A stretch of DNA of 64,000 nucleotides from Phytomonas francai. Taxonomy: Eukaryota > Euglenozoa > Kinetoplastea > Trypanosomatida > Trypanosomatidae. The DNA lies in contig MJCC01000016.1 of assembly GCA_001766655.1 (NCBI GenBank), positions 243,478-307,477 on the forward strand. The letters are read 5' to 3'. Made by a program: the position numbers and the translations under genes. Position 1 is the stretch's first letter, and each line of letters starts with the position of its first letter. Under the pieces are notes generated by a model that was not told the DNA's origin, searched no databases, and worked only from the letters and a program-made list of their open reading frames with translations. Positions 49,803-58,602 of the stretch are shown piece after piece.

Positions 49803-49847
49803 ATGCAATCTGTACTGATTTATAAGAAAGCTGTACGATTCGGCCAA

Positions 49848-51044
49848 CTATAGCCATTTCCCGAGAAATGCCATTAATCCCATTCCAAGCCAAAGCGCAA
49901 AGAACATACCAAGTTTGCGCTTGAGCCGTCCAGGAGTTTCGTCAGCACAGAACTTGCGAAGGTCTTCGGGAAAGTCAAACAAAAGTAGGTTAAAGGCGAG
50001 GTACAAGAGGATACCACCGCAAAAGGAGTCTAGTATAGCCATAGTCTCCACAAAAGTTGATCCGGACATAGCATCACGAGAAACACTGACCACAGTAATT
50101 GACAAAGACATACCCAATGGCGCACTGAGCGTGAAGATGGCGGCCAGTACTATTTCAAGCGCCCCTCTAAATTTTGCATCCATGAGTCGTGATCCCAAGG
50201 ACATGCCCTCGAAGAGTTGGTGAAAGAAAAGCGCGATGAGTAATGGGCCGAGCTCGTCGTCCGTCTTTAGACCGACCGCAACGCCCACGAAAACGCTGTG
50301 AAGCGCTACACCAAATTCCATGCAAATTGCTGAAATCACCTTCCGTACCATACCCATGTCCTGAGGCATTACGAAGAAATGCTGGTGACCGTGGCAGTCA
50401 TCGCTTCGTGCATGCTCACAGGTATTGGGGGATAGCAAGGGAGCCTCAATTGGTAAAGATCCATCGATATTTTGATCTTTGCATTTCGAATTCGAATTAG
50501 TCGAAAGATGGGGCTGCACTAATTGGTCTCGAGGATTCAGCAAAGCGGCATCATATAGCCTATTCGTCCTGCTGCGTCGCGTCCAACGTTCTGCGATAGC
50601 AGCAAGCTCAATGTCCAATGCCTGCATAAGAAGGGCGGCGATCAGAGCAAATAGAAAGGCATAAGCCTTGTAAGTGGAAACCCAATCTCTCACACACGGT
50701 TCGAGAAACATGCCAGCTCCTTCATTTATAAGATGAATCGTTGAAACTGAAAGAAGCACACCTGTGCCCATCGTCTTTGAGAATGCAAAGATGTACGGAT
50801 TATTCTTCAAATACGTAATGTGTTCAATCATGAGCGGCAGAAATACCCCAACCAATGAGGAAAAAAGGATGATAAGCAATCCAAGAATGTGCCAACTAAA
50901 CGAATATACACCAGTTAACCCATTACAAAGAGAACTATGGGACGTTGATGTTGGGGTGTGTGCATCCTCTAAAACATGGTAATTTAGGCCCCTCAAAAGC
51001 TCCGCATAAAGTGTGGCATTGACCTCTGCTGTATGGGGCTTCAT
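49848..51044 (-). CDS. ZIP: ZIP-family zinc/iron transporter
   Basis: Moves zinc or ferrous iron into the cytosol across the plasma or an organelle membrane. The protein has 398 residues and eight hydrophobic segments. The third and fourth are separated by a cytosolic loop holding the metal-binding run CEHARSDDCHGHQHF (about 211-225). The transport-site motifs are intact: HSVFVGVAVG near 247 (segment IV) and FFHQLFEGMSLG near 273 (segment V). The N-terminal hydrophilic 45 residues have no clear signal peptide. Which metal is carried is not decided by sequence. It sits between the cyclase-family hydrolase and the BTB/SPRY gene. Confidence 0.93.
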   Translation of the reverse strand: MKPHTAEVNATLYAELLRGLNYHVLEDAHTPTSTSHSSLCNGLTGVYSFSWHILGLLIILFSSLVGVFLPLMIEHITYLKNNPYIFAFSKTMGTGVLLSVSTIHLINEGAGMFLEPCVRDWVSTYKAYAFLFALIAALLMQALDIELAAIAERWTRRSRTNRLYDAALLNPRDQLVQPHLSTNSNSKCKDQNIDGSLPIEAPLLSPNTCEHARSDDCHGHQHFFVMPQDMGMVRKVISAICMEFGVALHSVFVGVAVGLKTDDELGPLLIALFFHQLFEGMSLGSRLMDAKFRGALEIVLAAIFTLSAPLGMSLSITVVSVSRDAMSGSTFVETMAILDSFCGGILLYLAFNLLLFDFPEDLRKFCADETPGRLKRKLGMFFALWLGMGLMAFLGKWL

Positions 51045-51769
51045 TTTTTTACCGCCCCTCCTTCAACAAACTTAGATATCCTCAATCTCAAAGTTCTTTT
51101 TCTATCAAGATAATAAATGCAAAGGGTGGAAATAAGGAAAATACAATGATTTCAATGGGAAAAAGGAAACCAGATGCTTTCAACATCCTCAATAATATTA
51201 TCATTGTCATAGAATACTGAAACAGAAAGTCAAGCACCGCCTATTTTGTATTTTACTACACAATTGTCATGTAAATATACAACTCTGCAGAGGGTCAAAA
51301 TAAGGGTATCGAGAGATCAGGAAAGAAGAGGTGGAGTGGGAGAAACCTCACTCCATAGCAGGGTTTTCGAGTCACATGGACTAATCCTTGTCAGAAGATT
51401 TTACAAGGGATAAAACGAGCAAACACATTTCAAACTACGCTGTAGAGTTTTAATATCAAATAATAATAATAATTCTAACAGCAAGTGGCCCTTGTAAAAT
51501 AGCAACAAGTTGTTCAAGAAATACTTGTTCATTTTTTTTTTTTGCAGCACTAGACGATTATGGACATTTCTTCCCTTCTCGCTCCACACTTCACATAGTA
51601 AAAAAGGTCTAAGAGATGGCGAAAACAGCACAACCATAGGATTCGCAAAATGAGAAAATACGAGGACACACGATAGCAATAGACTATTGAAGAGGGTGGG
51701 CTGTGATTGATACGCAAGTGAACAGTAGAAGGGCACAGCTGCAGTCAACTAAAAAGGATGGGAAACTGA
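51045..51769. other. Spacer, no gene recognised
   Basis: AT-rich. A minus-strand 115-codon frame at 51401-51748 is Leu/Phe-rich low complexity, expected in a CT-rich 3' untranslated region. Confidence 0.5.
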
Positions 51770-52816
51770 TTATAAATAGTTAGCACTTTTGTGAGTCAAA
51801 ATATCGACTTGAGATATGCGTGCGGCAACTGCACAAAAAGCAAACGACTTCCCCTTTGGAAGGCGCTGCATACTAACACAATCATCACCATTAACAACCC
51901 AGCGGACAGTGTTCTCGTCTGAGTCGAGATATATTTGTATTTCAGTGGAGCTGCCAAAAGGACAACTAGTCTCTGAGACCTTGGATTCTACTAGGTTAGA
52001 TGTGATTTTTCCATCATTCCAATAGAAAACCTTTCCATGGCCCTCCTGAACGATGTCGTGTGGTAGGCTGAGACCCAGCTCCATCGATACGCCGACACCC
52101 ACCCTGTCACAGTGAGTGATGGCGAAGGTAATAGCGTGCATACCGGAGGAAAAGTACGGGCTTGCGATCCCGCATACTAAATCAGAGAACAACTGAGATC
52201 CAGTCATCAAGAAAGTGAACTTGTATGGTAACAAAGAGGAGTAGCGGGAACTCCAGGATTTCGACAACCCATAGTACTCTATATCTGCCTCACACGCTTC
52301 CTTCCAGACTGGGGAAGGAATGGCGTTGGCGTACCCTCTCAAGAAATTCAAAATTATGCTAAAAATTACTGGGTCCCTTCCTGGTATCACAATGTTGTTG
52401 CTGGCACCATGACACTGAGAACTGCTTTTCTCATCGCTAGTGACTCTTCTTCTTTTCTTGCATCGCCTGTACGCGCCCCTACAGACCCCCCTATCACCCG
52501 TGTTACTCTGAGAGTAATGCTGGCTAGCCAGGGTAAATAAAAGTGAGTGACAGTCCTTTTCGAGAATACTCCGATGGACAGTAAATTCTACTCCACCAAC
52601 TTCAAAGGTAACCAACTCGGGAACACCAGAGTGTAGTTTTCGAAGGTGATGGAGATGTCCAGTGAGCTTTAGCGTGTACTGGCCAAGCTCATAAGAGGGT
52701 GATAATTGGTGATCGGGAACATGGTACCTGGAAGAGGGTAATTGTAGGGAGGGTAGACGACATATCGATATCCCCCCAGGTTCTGCTGCCTCTTCGTCTG
52801 AGTTGTTCGAAATCAT
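51770..52816 (-). CDS. BTB/T1 and SPRY (B30.2) domain protein
   Basis: 348 residues from the ATG at 52816 (MISNNSDEEAAEPGG). A BTB/T1-like segment begins near 64 (LVTFEVGGVEFTVHRSILEK), the opening seen in KCTD-type tetramerisation domains. Cys/Arg-rich low complexity follows, then a SPRY domain at about 200-345 (VGVGVSMELGLSL, VFYWNDGKITS, IYLDSDENTVRWVVNGDD). In other eukaryotes such pairs act as substrate adaptors for cullin-3 ubiquitin ligases; that role is inferred here. The open frame extends 55 codons further without an ATG, across a CT tract and AG at 52906-52905, so it is leader. Confidence 0.8.
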   Translation of the reverse strand: MISNNSDEEAAEPGGISICRLPSLQLPSSRYHVPDHQLSPSYELGQYTLKLTGHLHHLRKLHSGVPELVTFEVGGVEFTVHRSILEKDCHSLLFTLASQHYSQSNTGDRGVCRGAYRRCKKRRRVTSDEKSSSQCHGASNNIVIPGRDPVIFSIILNFLRGYANAIPSPVWKEACEADIEYYGLSKSWSSRYSSLLPYKFTFLMTGSQLFSDLVCGIASPYFSSGMHAITFAITHCDRVGVGVSMELGLSLPHDIVQEGHGKVFYWNDGKITSNLVESKVSETSCPFGSSTEIQIYLDSDENTVRWVVNGDDCVSMQRLPKGKSFAFCAVAARISQVDILTHKSANYL

Positions 52817-52904
52817 AATTAATATAACCCTAACACTATGTTGGATGAATTCACTGCGGTGTAAAAATCTTCGGAACACAGCCCCACCCGGGACGGTCGT
52901 CGCA

Positions 52905-52930
52905 CTCAGAGGAGGGAGGAGAGAAGAAAA
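52905..52930 (-). promoter_or_regulatory. Predicted spliced-leader acceptor of the BTB/SPRY gene
   Basis: In gene sense a 23-nt pyrimidine run (complement of about 52908-52930) is followed at once by GAG, with AG at 52906-52905. This gives a leader of about 88 nt and fixes the start at Met 52816. Confidence 0.65.
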
Positions 52931-53107
52931 CCAATTAAAGGGTGACAGAGGACGAAAACAAAGTTGACGAGACCAAAACAATTGCCCTCATTCATGAGTG
53001 AAAAATAAATGAAGATATAGGACTTCAGAATCAATTAATTGTCAAAAAATCACACTATTCCTATAGCTAACTCTTTATTTCCTAATTTTTATACCTATTA
53101 TTCCTAT

Positions 53108-56100
53108 TTAAAATGTATGGCTCCGTAAAACTGGCCGTCCTTGTCGGTAAGACGCAATAGTATCAATACATTCGACCTCAATATGCGCTGTACCATCCTC
53201 AAAAGTGGGAAGCTTCAAGTCGCCCTCGGTCAGCTCAATCGGAACTTCATCGGTGCTACCCACACGCCTCGGTGGGAGCTTCAATGTGAGCTTCTGACCA
53301 GCCGCACCTTTTGCAGCAAAAGGGCTCCCAGATACACAGCGTGCACTGTCGATGATAATGACAAGCCCACGAGTGTTGGTTCGGCTATTCAGGATGTAAA
53401 AACGGAAAAAATCTTTTAACTCATCTAATGTAATTGATTTAATCGCAGCAAGCTGCTCCGTTCTGCTGGCCAGACCGCTACTGCTCTTGTAATCATTTTC
53501 CAAAGACTCGGCATCACGGTACACAGAATCTGGAAGCTTTTCTAGTGATTGAATTAGGCCCGCTTTAATATCCTTAAAATCATCTCCGCTACAGATATTG
53601 TCGAGATTAAGTCTGAGAGCTTCCAGGAAGGCAATGATACGCGACAGCAAGTATAGAGAATCAACACCATCAAGAGCACTTTGCACAGAAAAAACAACAT
53701 GTGCGCTCCCATATGAGATTTTTTCTGAACAAAGGACCACGTATCCGAGAGTTTCCTTAGTTCGTAGGGCGTCAAAGAAGCGAGGGTGAATCAATTTTGC
53801 TGCCATTTCGGTGAGAACTTTGTTACGTGGAGTGGAAACTCCTGTGCAGATATTGAGTGTGACAACAACATTGGGATTTGAGGAAGAGAATGGGGGGTAC
53901 GCAACAACATCCAGGGTAGCTGCGATGCCAAAGGGTGGACCCGCCGCATCTGAAGTCAGGTCAAGAGAGTCACGAAAACGGGGAATCGATTCTGCAGCCA
54001 GCACAGATGACGGTAGGCGGGAAAGGGTCTCCTCAACCTCATTTGCAACCATGCGTTGAATTTCTTCAGCGCTTGGAACGTTTCCAGCTATGAAGCATTC
54101 AAACAGAAATCCAGTGCCAAGATACTGCGTTACAAAGTCCTTGTAACCATTATACGAGGCAGACGATGCAACCTCAAGGATATCCTCAAAAGTAAATAAC
54201 AAATAGGACGATATTTTAGAAAGTTTTTCTAAGCACAGCTCAAACGGCTGCGAGGACCTTCGGCTCTCAAGTTTTCGCAAATACTGTTCCACGTAATTAT
54301 CGTATTTCTCTTTCTCCCCTACCAGCGTCTCGGTATCGAATAGTTTTGCTAAAATATCATGGAAAAAGCGAATAATATGCTGATACGGGCCACAGATAGT
54401 TACATCAATGCCTCCTGAGCTTGCAGACAGATCATTGGACAGGGACGCCAACTTTCCATGGTAGCTCAGCTCGGCCAAAACATCCTCAAGAATAGAACAT
54501 GCTACCTGCACGTATATACGATTGAGCGGAGACGCATACGAAACCGGGGATAGTGTAACCAATCGTATGGCACACGTAAAGGTGTTGTGATGGCCATTAT
54601 CCTTTCGTACGACAATCGACCCATTCTGGAACGGATATGATATCGCCTTCGACGACTCGACACCCTCCGGTGGGAAAACCGTGAAATCAGTTGTTAAGTA
54701 AGGATTGAGTGTGGGTAGTCCAAGCGCTTCTGGGTACGGTGGCTGCAGCGCGCGCGTCCAGGAATCGATAACTTCATTCGGTATAGACACTTGAGAATAT
54801 GCGGCATTATGAAATTGTGTAACCTTGTCAACATTATGCTGCACAAAATTCGGGAGACATTGAAAGAGATCAGCCGAAAGAGTGTCACCTTCCCCCTCGG
54901 TTTGTGAGGAAGCTTCCGCCTCTTCCTCTTTCTCCATTTCTTCACCCTCGGCAGACGCGACGGCAGTGGAGTCAATTTTCTCAGCTGCAGTATGATCAGA
55001 GGCAGGAAATCCAGACCACTTGAGCATAATGATGCCATTTTGTGGCGTCAGCTGCTTGGCATAGTTCAAGCATGCCTCATAGTTGTCCTCCAGTACCATC
55101 TGAGAGCCAATCCATGCATGTTTCACACCGCACATCCGCCCCGACATTCCTAGACTGATGCAATGCGATATCGGGCTGTTTACCTCATAGGACTCGAACT
55201 GCAAGGCCTCCTCTTTCTTCATTTGTTCAAACACATTCTTTTGAACCCCTGCTTGAATAGCCTGTCCGATAGATTGATAAATCAATGCGATAACCTCGTT
55301 TACATGCCTAAACCCTTTTAAGGTGAGGGTAACCTCAACAACGAAGTATTCAAAGTCGTCATCCACCCTCTGCGTCCCTGCGACCATACTGGTGACAAGG
55401 CCCTTCAATTTTAAGACGCCGAAAACTGAGTTGTTGCACTCATGGCCCAATATGTAAGATATGTAGGACGAGGGCACAGACTTCCACAGCGAGATGGAGG
55501 AGCGAACCGACCAGTAAATCGCTAGCAGACGGGACTTCTTTAGGGTTCGAATATTCACCCACAAGGGAGTCAATGACTTTTCAAAAAGGGTATCGTCATC
55601 CTCAAGAAAGCGAAAAGAAGGCGCGATGCCAAGCTTCATACGCATAAGGGGGCCCTCAATGAGTTTCAGTATCTCCTCAGGAGTGCATGCGCTATGCACA
55701 ACAATGCAGGATGCCCCAGAGTGATAGTATTTGGCGTAAAATTTTTGGAGCTCCTCCCGAATATTAATATTATTTTGCTTCGGCTCCTCCACCAGAGTTG
55801 TGATGTTGCCATTACTATATCGATATCTTGGGTGTTTGGGGTTATGCAATCCACGGAGTAACTCGTCGACGCGCCATCCATCTACGCTGTGGTTCTTTTC
55901 ATCTTCGCTGTGCACCGCCTGGACTTCTCTCTCCACAGCGCTGGCGTTGAAGCTAGGTGCTACAAAAAACTCGAGAAACCGGTTGAGTGCACCCTCAAAG
56001 CCTTCATTACCAACTTGAAAATAGTACACTGTGTCACAATATGCCGTAAAGGCATTGTAGGAGCCGTTGTGCTTTGAAATATACAACTCGTACTCGTCTT

Positions 56101-56332
56101 CTCTCGCGAACTTTTCTGTGCCCATGAACAGCATGTGCTCACAAAAGTGCGCAAGCCCCGGCAGGTACTCTGGGTCGTTAAGCTGCCCAGCGTGGATGCA
56201 CATTGCCGCTACTGGCATTTTCGCGCTAGAGTCTTGAATAATAATGCACTTTACACCATTTGGTAAGATGTATCCAAAGTGCTTTGCACGAGATGATTTT
56301 GGCGCGATAATATCAATGAAGGAATGCGACAT
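53108..56332 (-). CDS. Insulysin-like M16 zinc metallopeptidase
   Basis: A 1074-residue protease of the insulin-degrading enzyme/pitrilysin type, which cuts short peptides inside a closed chamber. The length and the four-domain layout fit insulysin. The inverted zinc motif HFCEHMLF is at 62-69 (His62, Glu65, His66), and the third ligand Glu143 lies in the HSEDEKN segment 77 residues on, as in the human enzyme. An acidic insertion at about 450-475 (EGEEMEKEEEAEASS) is unusual for the family. There is no N-terminal targeting signal and the C-terminus (RSHTF) is not a PTS1, so the enzyme is probably cytosolic. Confidence 0.93.
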   Translation of the reverse strand: MSHSFIDIIAPKSSRAKHFGYILPNGVKCIIIQDSSAKMPVAAMCIHAGQLNDPEYLPGLAHFCEHMLFMGTEKFAREDEYELYISKHNGSYNAFTAYCDTVYYFQVGNEGFEGALNRFLEFFVAPSFNASAVEREVQAVHSEDEKNHSVDGWRVDELLRGLHNPKHPRYRYSNGNITTLVEEPKQNNINIREELQKFYAKYYHSGASCIVVHSACTPEEILKLIEGPLMRMKLGIAPSFRFLEDDDTLFEKSLTPLWVNIRTLKKSRLLAIYWSVRSSISLWKSVPSSYISYILGHECNNSVFGVLKLKGLVTSMVAGTQRVDDDFEYFVVEVTLTLKGFRHVNEVIALIYQSIGQAIQAGVQKNVFEQMKKEEALQFESYEVNSPISHCISLGMSGRMCGVKHAWIGSQMVLEDNYEACLNYAKQLTPQNGIIMLKWSGFPASDHTAAEKIDSTAVASAEGEEMEKEEEAEASSQTEGEGDTLSADLFQCLPNFVQHNVDKVTQFHNAAYSQVSIPNEVIDSWTRALQPPYPEALGLPTLNPYLTTDFTVFPPEGVESSKAISYPFQNGSIVVRKDNGHHNTFTCAIRLVTLSPVSYASPLNRIYVQVACSILEDVLAELSYHGKLASLSNDLSASSGGIDVTICGPYQHIIRFFHDILAKLFDTETLVGEKEKYDNYVEQYLRKLESRRSSQPFELCLEKLSKISSYLLFTFEDILEVASSASYNGYKDFVTQYLGTGFLFECFIAGNVPSAEEIQRMVANEVEETLSRLPSSVLAAESIPRFRDSLDLTSDAAGPPFGIAATLDVVAYPPFSSSNPNVVVTLNICTGVSTPRNKVLTEMAAKLIHPRFFDALRTKETLGYVVLCSEKISYGSAHVVFSVQSALDGVDSLYLLSRIIAFLEALRLNLDNICSGDDFKDIKAGLIQSLEKLPDSVYRDAESLENDYKSSSGLASRTEQLAAIKSITLDELKDFFRFYILNSRTNTRGLVIIIDSARCVSGSPFAAKGAAGQKLTLKLPPRRVGSTDEVPIELTEGDLKLPTFEDGTAHIEVECIDTIASYRQGRPVLRSHTF

Positions 56333-56384
56333 GTGAAAAGACCTACTTGGTTAAATTAGTTATCCAAATAAAATTCCAGTAGCA

Positions 56385-56438
56385 CTGAGTTCGATAAAGA
56401 AAAAGATCTCGCTGTGTGTGTGTGTGTGTGTGTGTGTG
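56385..56438 (-). promoter_or_regulatory. Predicted acceptor of the M16 peptidase with adjacent TG microsatellite
   Basis: A CT-rich stretch in gene sense (complement of about 56389-56410) ends in CAG, with AG at 56386-56385, 53 nt before the ATG. It is directly preceded by a TG/CA repeat at about 56412-56438, so repeat length could alter splicing efficiency. Confidence 0.5.
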
Positions 56439-56629
56439 GATGTAACGCGAAGTTAAAAGTAAGTAAGAAAAAAGAAGAGCGACAAACGTATGGCAGAATG
56501 TAACCATGCAAAAGGTTCTGACTTTTGATTCCTCGCTTGCTTGAATTTAGTTATTTCCTAAGTCTGAACGCACAATTTAAACAACAAAAAATTATGCTTC
56601 CCCCACCCATTCTCTATCTCTTTCATCTT

Positions 56630-57244
56630 TTACCTATTACGTGCAAAAGAATCAACAGAGCTATCAGGTTGAGGGTCTGCTTCCCTGTGCATACCTACAG
56701 CCCATTTAAACTCGCTCTCGTCGTCATGGGTAGAGTCACCATCTACAGGGACATGTGATCCCAAGGTGCCATCCGCATGGAAGTTATTCAATGTTTGATC
56801 GCCATTGTCCTTCGTACGATTAGGCAAACCCCAAAGTAGGGAAACGCGAACCACTACAAAAAGAAAACACCACACTATGCAGAGTCTGAGGATTGTTTGT
56901 GTGTGCCCTGAGACATAGTTCTCGGTAGTAGAGCCGGGCTTTTCATAGACATATGTCCGCATCTTTGGATCCCACCCGTACGCCTCTCCCTGGGTCGTTT
57001 TTCGCGTCTGCTCCGCCGTCGGCTTCCATTTGCCACTTTTCACTGCCTCGTACGCCTCGTGAACGGCATAAAAGCGCTCGGCATTCCCCTCTGGACCACC
57101 ATCTGGGTGATATCGGAGTGCTAATCGATGATACGCTCGTTTGATTTCATCTTTCGAGGCCGAAGAATGAACACCCAGTATTTTGTATGGATCGAACGGC
57201 CCGCTGCCACCAGAAGCAAGACGCTTTATCGATATTCTGTACAT
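56630..57244 (-). CDS. J-domain protein with one membrane segment, probably mitochondrial
   Basis: 204 residues from the ATG at 57244. The N-terminus MYRISIKRLASGGSG is short and basic, as in mitochondrial proteins. The J-domain spans about 17-72 (DPYKILGVHSS, then the catalytic HPD at 46-48 in RYHPDGG), so it can stimulate an Hsp70. One hydrophobic segment follows at about 119-140 (LRLCIVWCFLFVVVRVSLLW), and the C-terminal part is acidic and disordered. No Gly/Phe region or zinc fingers are present, so it is a type III J-protein. Confidence 0.88.
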   Translation of the reverse strand: MYRISIKRLASGGSGPFDPYKILGVHSSASKDEIKRAYHRLALRYHPDGGPEGNAERFYAVHEAYEAVKSGKWKPTAEQTRKTTQGEAYGWDPKMRTYVYEKPGSTTENYVSGHTQTILRLCIVWCFLFVVVRVSLLWGLPNRTKDNGDQTLNNFHADGTLGSHVPVDGDSTHDDESEFKWAVGMHREADPQPDSSVDSFARNR

Positions 57245-57419
57245 TTCTAAACAGTTAATGCAGATTGAGAAACAGAAATGTATGTACAGTAGGTAATTTA
57301 ATAGAATAAGTTCAGAGTCTCGGGATGGATTGTTGAACAGATATTTTGATATCTGACGCAGATTGAGAATAGCTGTACCACTAAAGGTCAGCAGAACAAA
57401 CTTGAACGAGTAAGTAAGC

Positions 57420-57974
57420 TCAAAATGTTACGTCATCTGGGATGAACATTCGGTTTAGTGAAACAAAAGGTGCTATAACTTGCAAAAAGACGCATAAAAC
57501 ATCTCCTTGAAGACCATCTAACCTACCACATGCTATTAGGCCAGAGGTATCACAAGGATGAATAGCATAAACCATGGCCTCAAGATCATCCACGTAGGTA
57601 TAACTAACCAGTGGTCGCTGGGATCCAGAACTATACGATAAACGCTGTGTTGCGACGTTTGTAAACAGTAACCTCGGGAAAAGCTCATGAACCTGCGGAA
57701 AGTTCTCCCAAGCGGCTGGTGAGAAACAAAGCTGCGGAAACGAGTGGCTCTCATTGTAAACAACGTACAGATGCACTAAAATCTCTGATCCATTTGGGTG
57801 CACAAGACGATGGCTTCCCTCTAGCCACGTAGCAAGGCCCTTCAGAGCGTTTACCCTATCCTTCACCACCCATGCATATTTACCAGATCGGAATCGCTTT
57901 ACCAACTCATTAAACTCGGAGCGAGAAAGTGTGCTCGAGAAATTTTGATTGCTTGTGCCTATATTTTTGCTCAT
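57420..57974 (-). CDS. ATG10: ATG10-like E2-type autophagy conjugating enzyme
   Basis: ATG10 passes ATG12 to ATG5 during autophagosome formation. From the ATG at 57974 (MSKNIGTSNQNF) the protein is 184 residues, the size of ATG10. The diagnostic catalytic motif HPCDT is present, with Cys141 as the thioester cysteine, followed by a loop and a C-terminal helix/strand as in the ATG3/ATG10 fold. Other fits are LVHLYVVYNESHSFPQLCF (the central strands) and YVDDLEAMVYAIHPCDT. The frame runs 40 codons further up from a TTG, but TTTCTAG with AG at 58002-58001 probably marks the acceptor, excluding that part. ATG10 is hard to separate from ATG3, but the ATG3 long insertion is absent. Confidence 0.78.
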   Translation of the reverse strand: MSKNIGTSNQNFSSTLSRSEFNELVKRFRSGKYAWVVKDRVNALKGLATWLEGSHRLVHPNGSEILVHLYVVYNESHSFPQLCFSPAAWENFPQVHELFPRLLFTNVATQRLSYSSGSQRPLVSYTYVDDLEAMVYAIHPCDTSGLIACGRLDGLQGDVLCVFLQVIAPFVSLNRMFIPDDVTF

Positions 57975-58602
57975 AAAATCTAGGAAATCGCGTACCCTAT
58001 CTAGAAACAGTAAAATTACACCTGTTACCTTTATGTATACATAGACACATAATAAGAAAAAGGCACGTCGGTAAACGCGAATCACAACGCCCAAAGATCT
58101 GAGCGGTTTTACCTCCCTCCCCTCTGCCTCTTGCGACTAATGAATTAGATGATATATTATGTCCGTTTCTCGCTCTAACCGTAATGACTTGTCGCTGACC
58201 AATTTTCCCTTCCTAAAGGAAGCCTTGGGTTGTAAGCAAAAAATTCTCAGTATCCACTGAACCGTGTTCCGTTTCTAATATAGATAGTTCAACTACTTGA
58301 AGTAGAAAAAAAATATATATTCTTTTTTGTATAGAAATCGGGTTACAAATCTATCCCATAACAGATGTAATATTTTAACAACTTATAAACTGCTATAAAA
58401 ACAAGAGACATAATACGAGCATTCTTCACCATTTACATATTTTTGAATAATATAGTTTAAAGTTTCCGTCCTCCATCTGAGAAAAAGTAAGAAAGAGAAA
58501 TAGCTCTTGAGCTACAACAGGTGCACAAAGACGCAGAATAGAGAGTGTTTGATGAGGACCCCCCGCTCCCCTCTCTCAAAAAAAAGCTCAGTGTTCCCAA
58601 TC
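57975..58602. other. Spacer, acceptor only
   Basis: Beyond the acceptor at 58001 it is AT-rich with no gene. The right part would be the 3' untranslated region of the coiled-coil gene. Confidence 0.5.

Larger units (their letters stand above)
48239..49847. other. 1.6-kb spacer with two weak open frames
   Basis: Two minus-strand frames look somewhat protein-like. One, 48841-49101, has an ATG and is listed separately. The other, 49158-49397, has no ATG at all. A pure TA microsatellite occupies about 49761-49798 near the end of the ZIP gene. No RNA gene recognised. Confidence 0.5.

Noticed and set aside
52817..52981. 55-codon N-terminal extension of the BTB/SPRY protein
   Set aside because: It starts at a TTG and contains a strong pyrimidine tract and AG, so it is upstream leader DNA.
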